A DNA stretch of 6,587 bases from Micavibrio_B sp044238965 (GTDB lineage: Bacteria; Pseudomonadota; Alphaproteobacteria; Micavibrionales; Micavibrionaceae): NCBI GenBank assembly GCA_044238965.1, contig JBIICJ010000080.1, forward strand, positions 1 to 6,587, read 5' to 3'. Position 1 is the first letter of the stretch, and each line of letters opens with the position of its first letter. Positions 6,388 through 6,587 of the stretch are shown piece by piece. Under the pieces are notes generated by a model. The model saw only the letters and a program-made list of their open reading frames with translations. It did no database searches and had not been told where the DNA came from. Position numbers and translations under genes: made by a program.

Positions 6388-6587
6388 TTACAAAAGGTCT
6401 TTGAGACATGATGACATCGTCATTATTGGTTCAAACGGGCGGAAATTTGTGTGAAGAATATTATATTGTTCGTGTTTTATATCCCAAAAAATTTCATATA
6501 CGCACGCAGATGACTTATATTGCCAAATCAATACATCACCCTCTTGGCGAATAAAACTTGGTAATCCAAATAATTTACCAATTTCGT
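6388..6587 (-). CDS. Uncharacterised protein, C-terminal part (partial)
   Basis: A minus-strand reading frame is open from the window edge (first whole codon at 6585) to the TAA at 6390-6388, giving 65 residues of the C-terminus. It begins EIGKLFGLPSFIRQEGDVLI and continues with WQYKSSACVYEIFWD. The LP-F-R-EG-----WQY----C spacing resembles a motif I recall from small hypothetical, often lipoprotein-like, alphaproteobacterial proteins, where it commonly reads WQY followed by a Cys and a hydrophobic strand. No catalytic motif is recognisable. The start, and any signal peptide, lie outside the window. The alternative frames on this strand meet stops within the window, and no plus-strand frame is convincing here. 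The stop codon abuts that of nth with no gap. Function unknown; this is probably a real gene. Confidence 0.68.
   Translation of the reverse strand, partial: EIGKLFGLPSFIRQEGDVLIWQYKSSACVYEIFWDIKHEQYNILHTNFRPFEPIMTMSSCLKDLL

Noticed and set aside
1..6587. Search for CRISPR arrays, tRNA or rRNA genes, insertion sequences, phage or toxin-antitoxin genes
   Set aside because: No direct-repeat arrays, tRNA-like cloverleaf, transposase motifs or flanking inverted repeats were seen. Nearly the whole window is explained by the eight listed genes and short gaps.

Overview
The window is a compact chaperone and housekeeping block, most likely from a moderately AT-rich alphaproteobacterium. Three things support this: the order hrcA-grpE-dnaK-dnaJ-dapB with nth close by, the alphaproteobacterial look of the DnaK, GrpE and Ada-like proteins, and a heat-shock-type promoter with a CCCTTGAT -35 element before dnaK. 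The genus cannot be named from the sequence alone.

Layout. Positions 1-94 hold the last 30 codons of hrcA, the heat-shock repressor. grpE (151-849) follows, then a 140-bp gap with a likely sigma-32 promoter, a possible leader hairpin and a strong ribosome binding site for dnaK (990-2921). A perfect 9-bp GAAA-loop hairpin lies between dnaK and dnaJ (3001-4140). dapB (4145-4879) starts four bases after dnaJ and is probably co-transcribed with it. On the minus strand, an Ada-like O6-alkylguanine-DNA alkyltransferase with an AraC-type DNA-binding domain (5706-4849) overlaps the end of dapB by 31 bp. It is divergent, across 51 bp, from nth (5758-6387), an endonuclease III with all catalytic and iron-sulfur residues. 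The window ends inside a minus-strand gene of unknown function (6587-6388) whose stop codon abuts that of nth.

How the genes work together. DnaK, DnaJ and GrpE form the complete Hsp70 folding cycle. HrcA is the usual CIRCE-binding repressor of such genes, although no CIRCE site is visible here. DapB catalyses the second dedicated step of diaminopimelate/lysine synthesis and is linked to the chaperones by position only. The Ada-like protein and Nth both repair damaged bases, alkylated and oxidised respectively.

The block is mostly conventional and I see no evidence of a new multi-gene system. The points most worth a second look are the dnaK-dnaJ hairpin, the dnaK leader, the altered DnaK C-terminal tail, the Ada-like protein without the methylphosphotriester-sensing domain, the tight convergent gene ends and the uncharacterised terminal gene.
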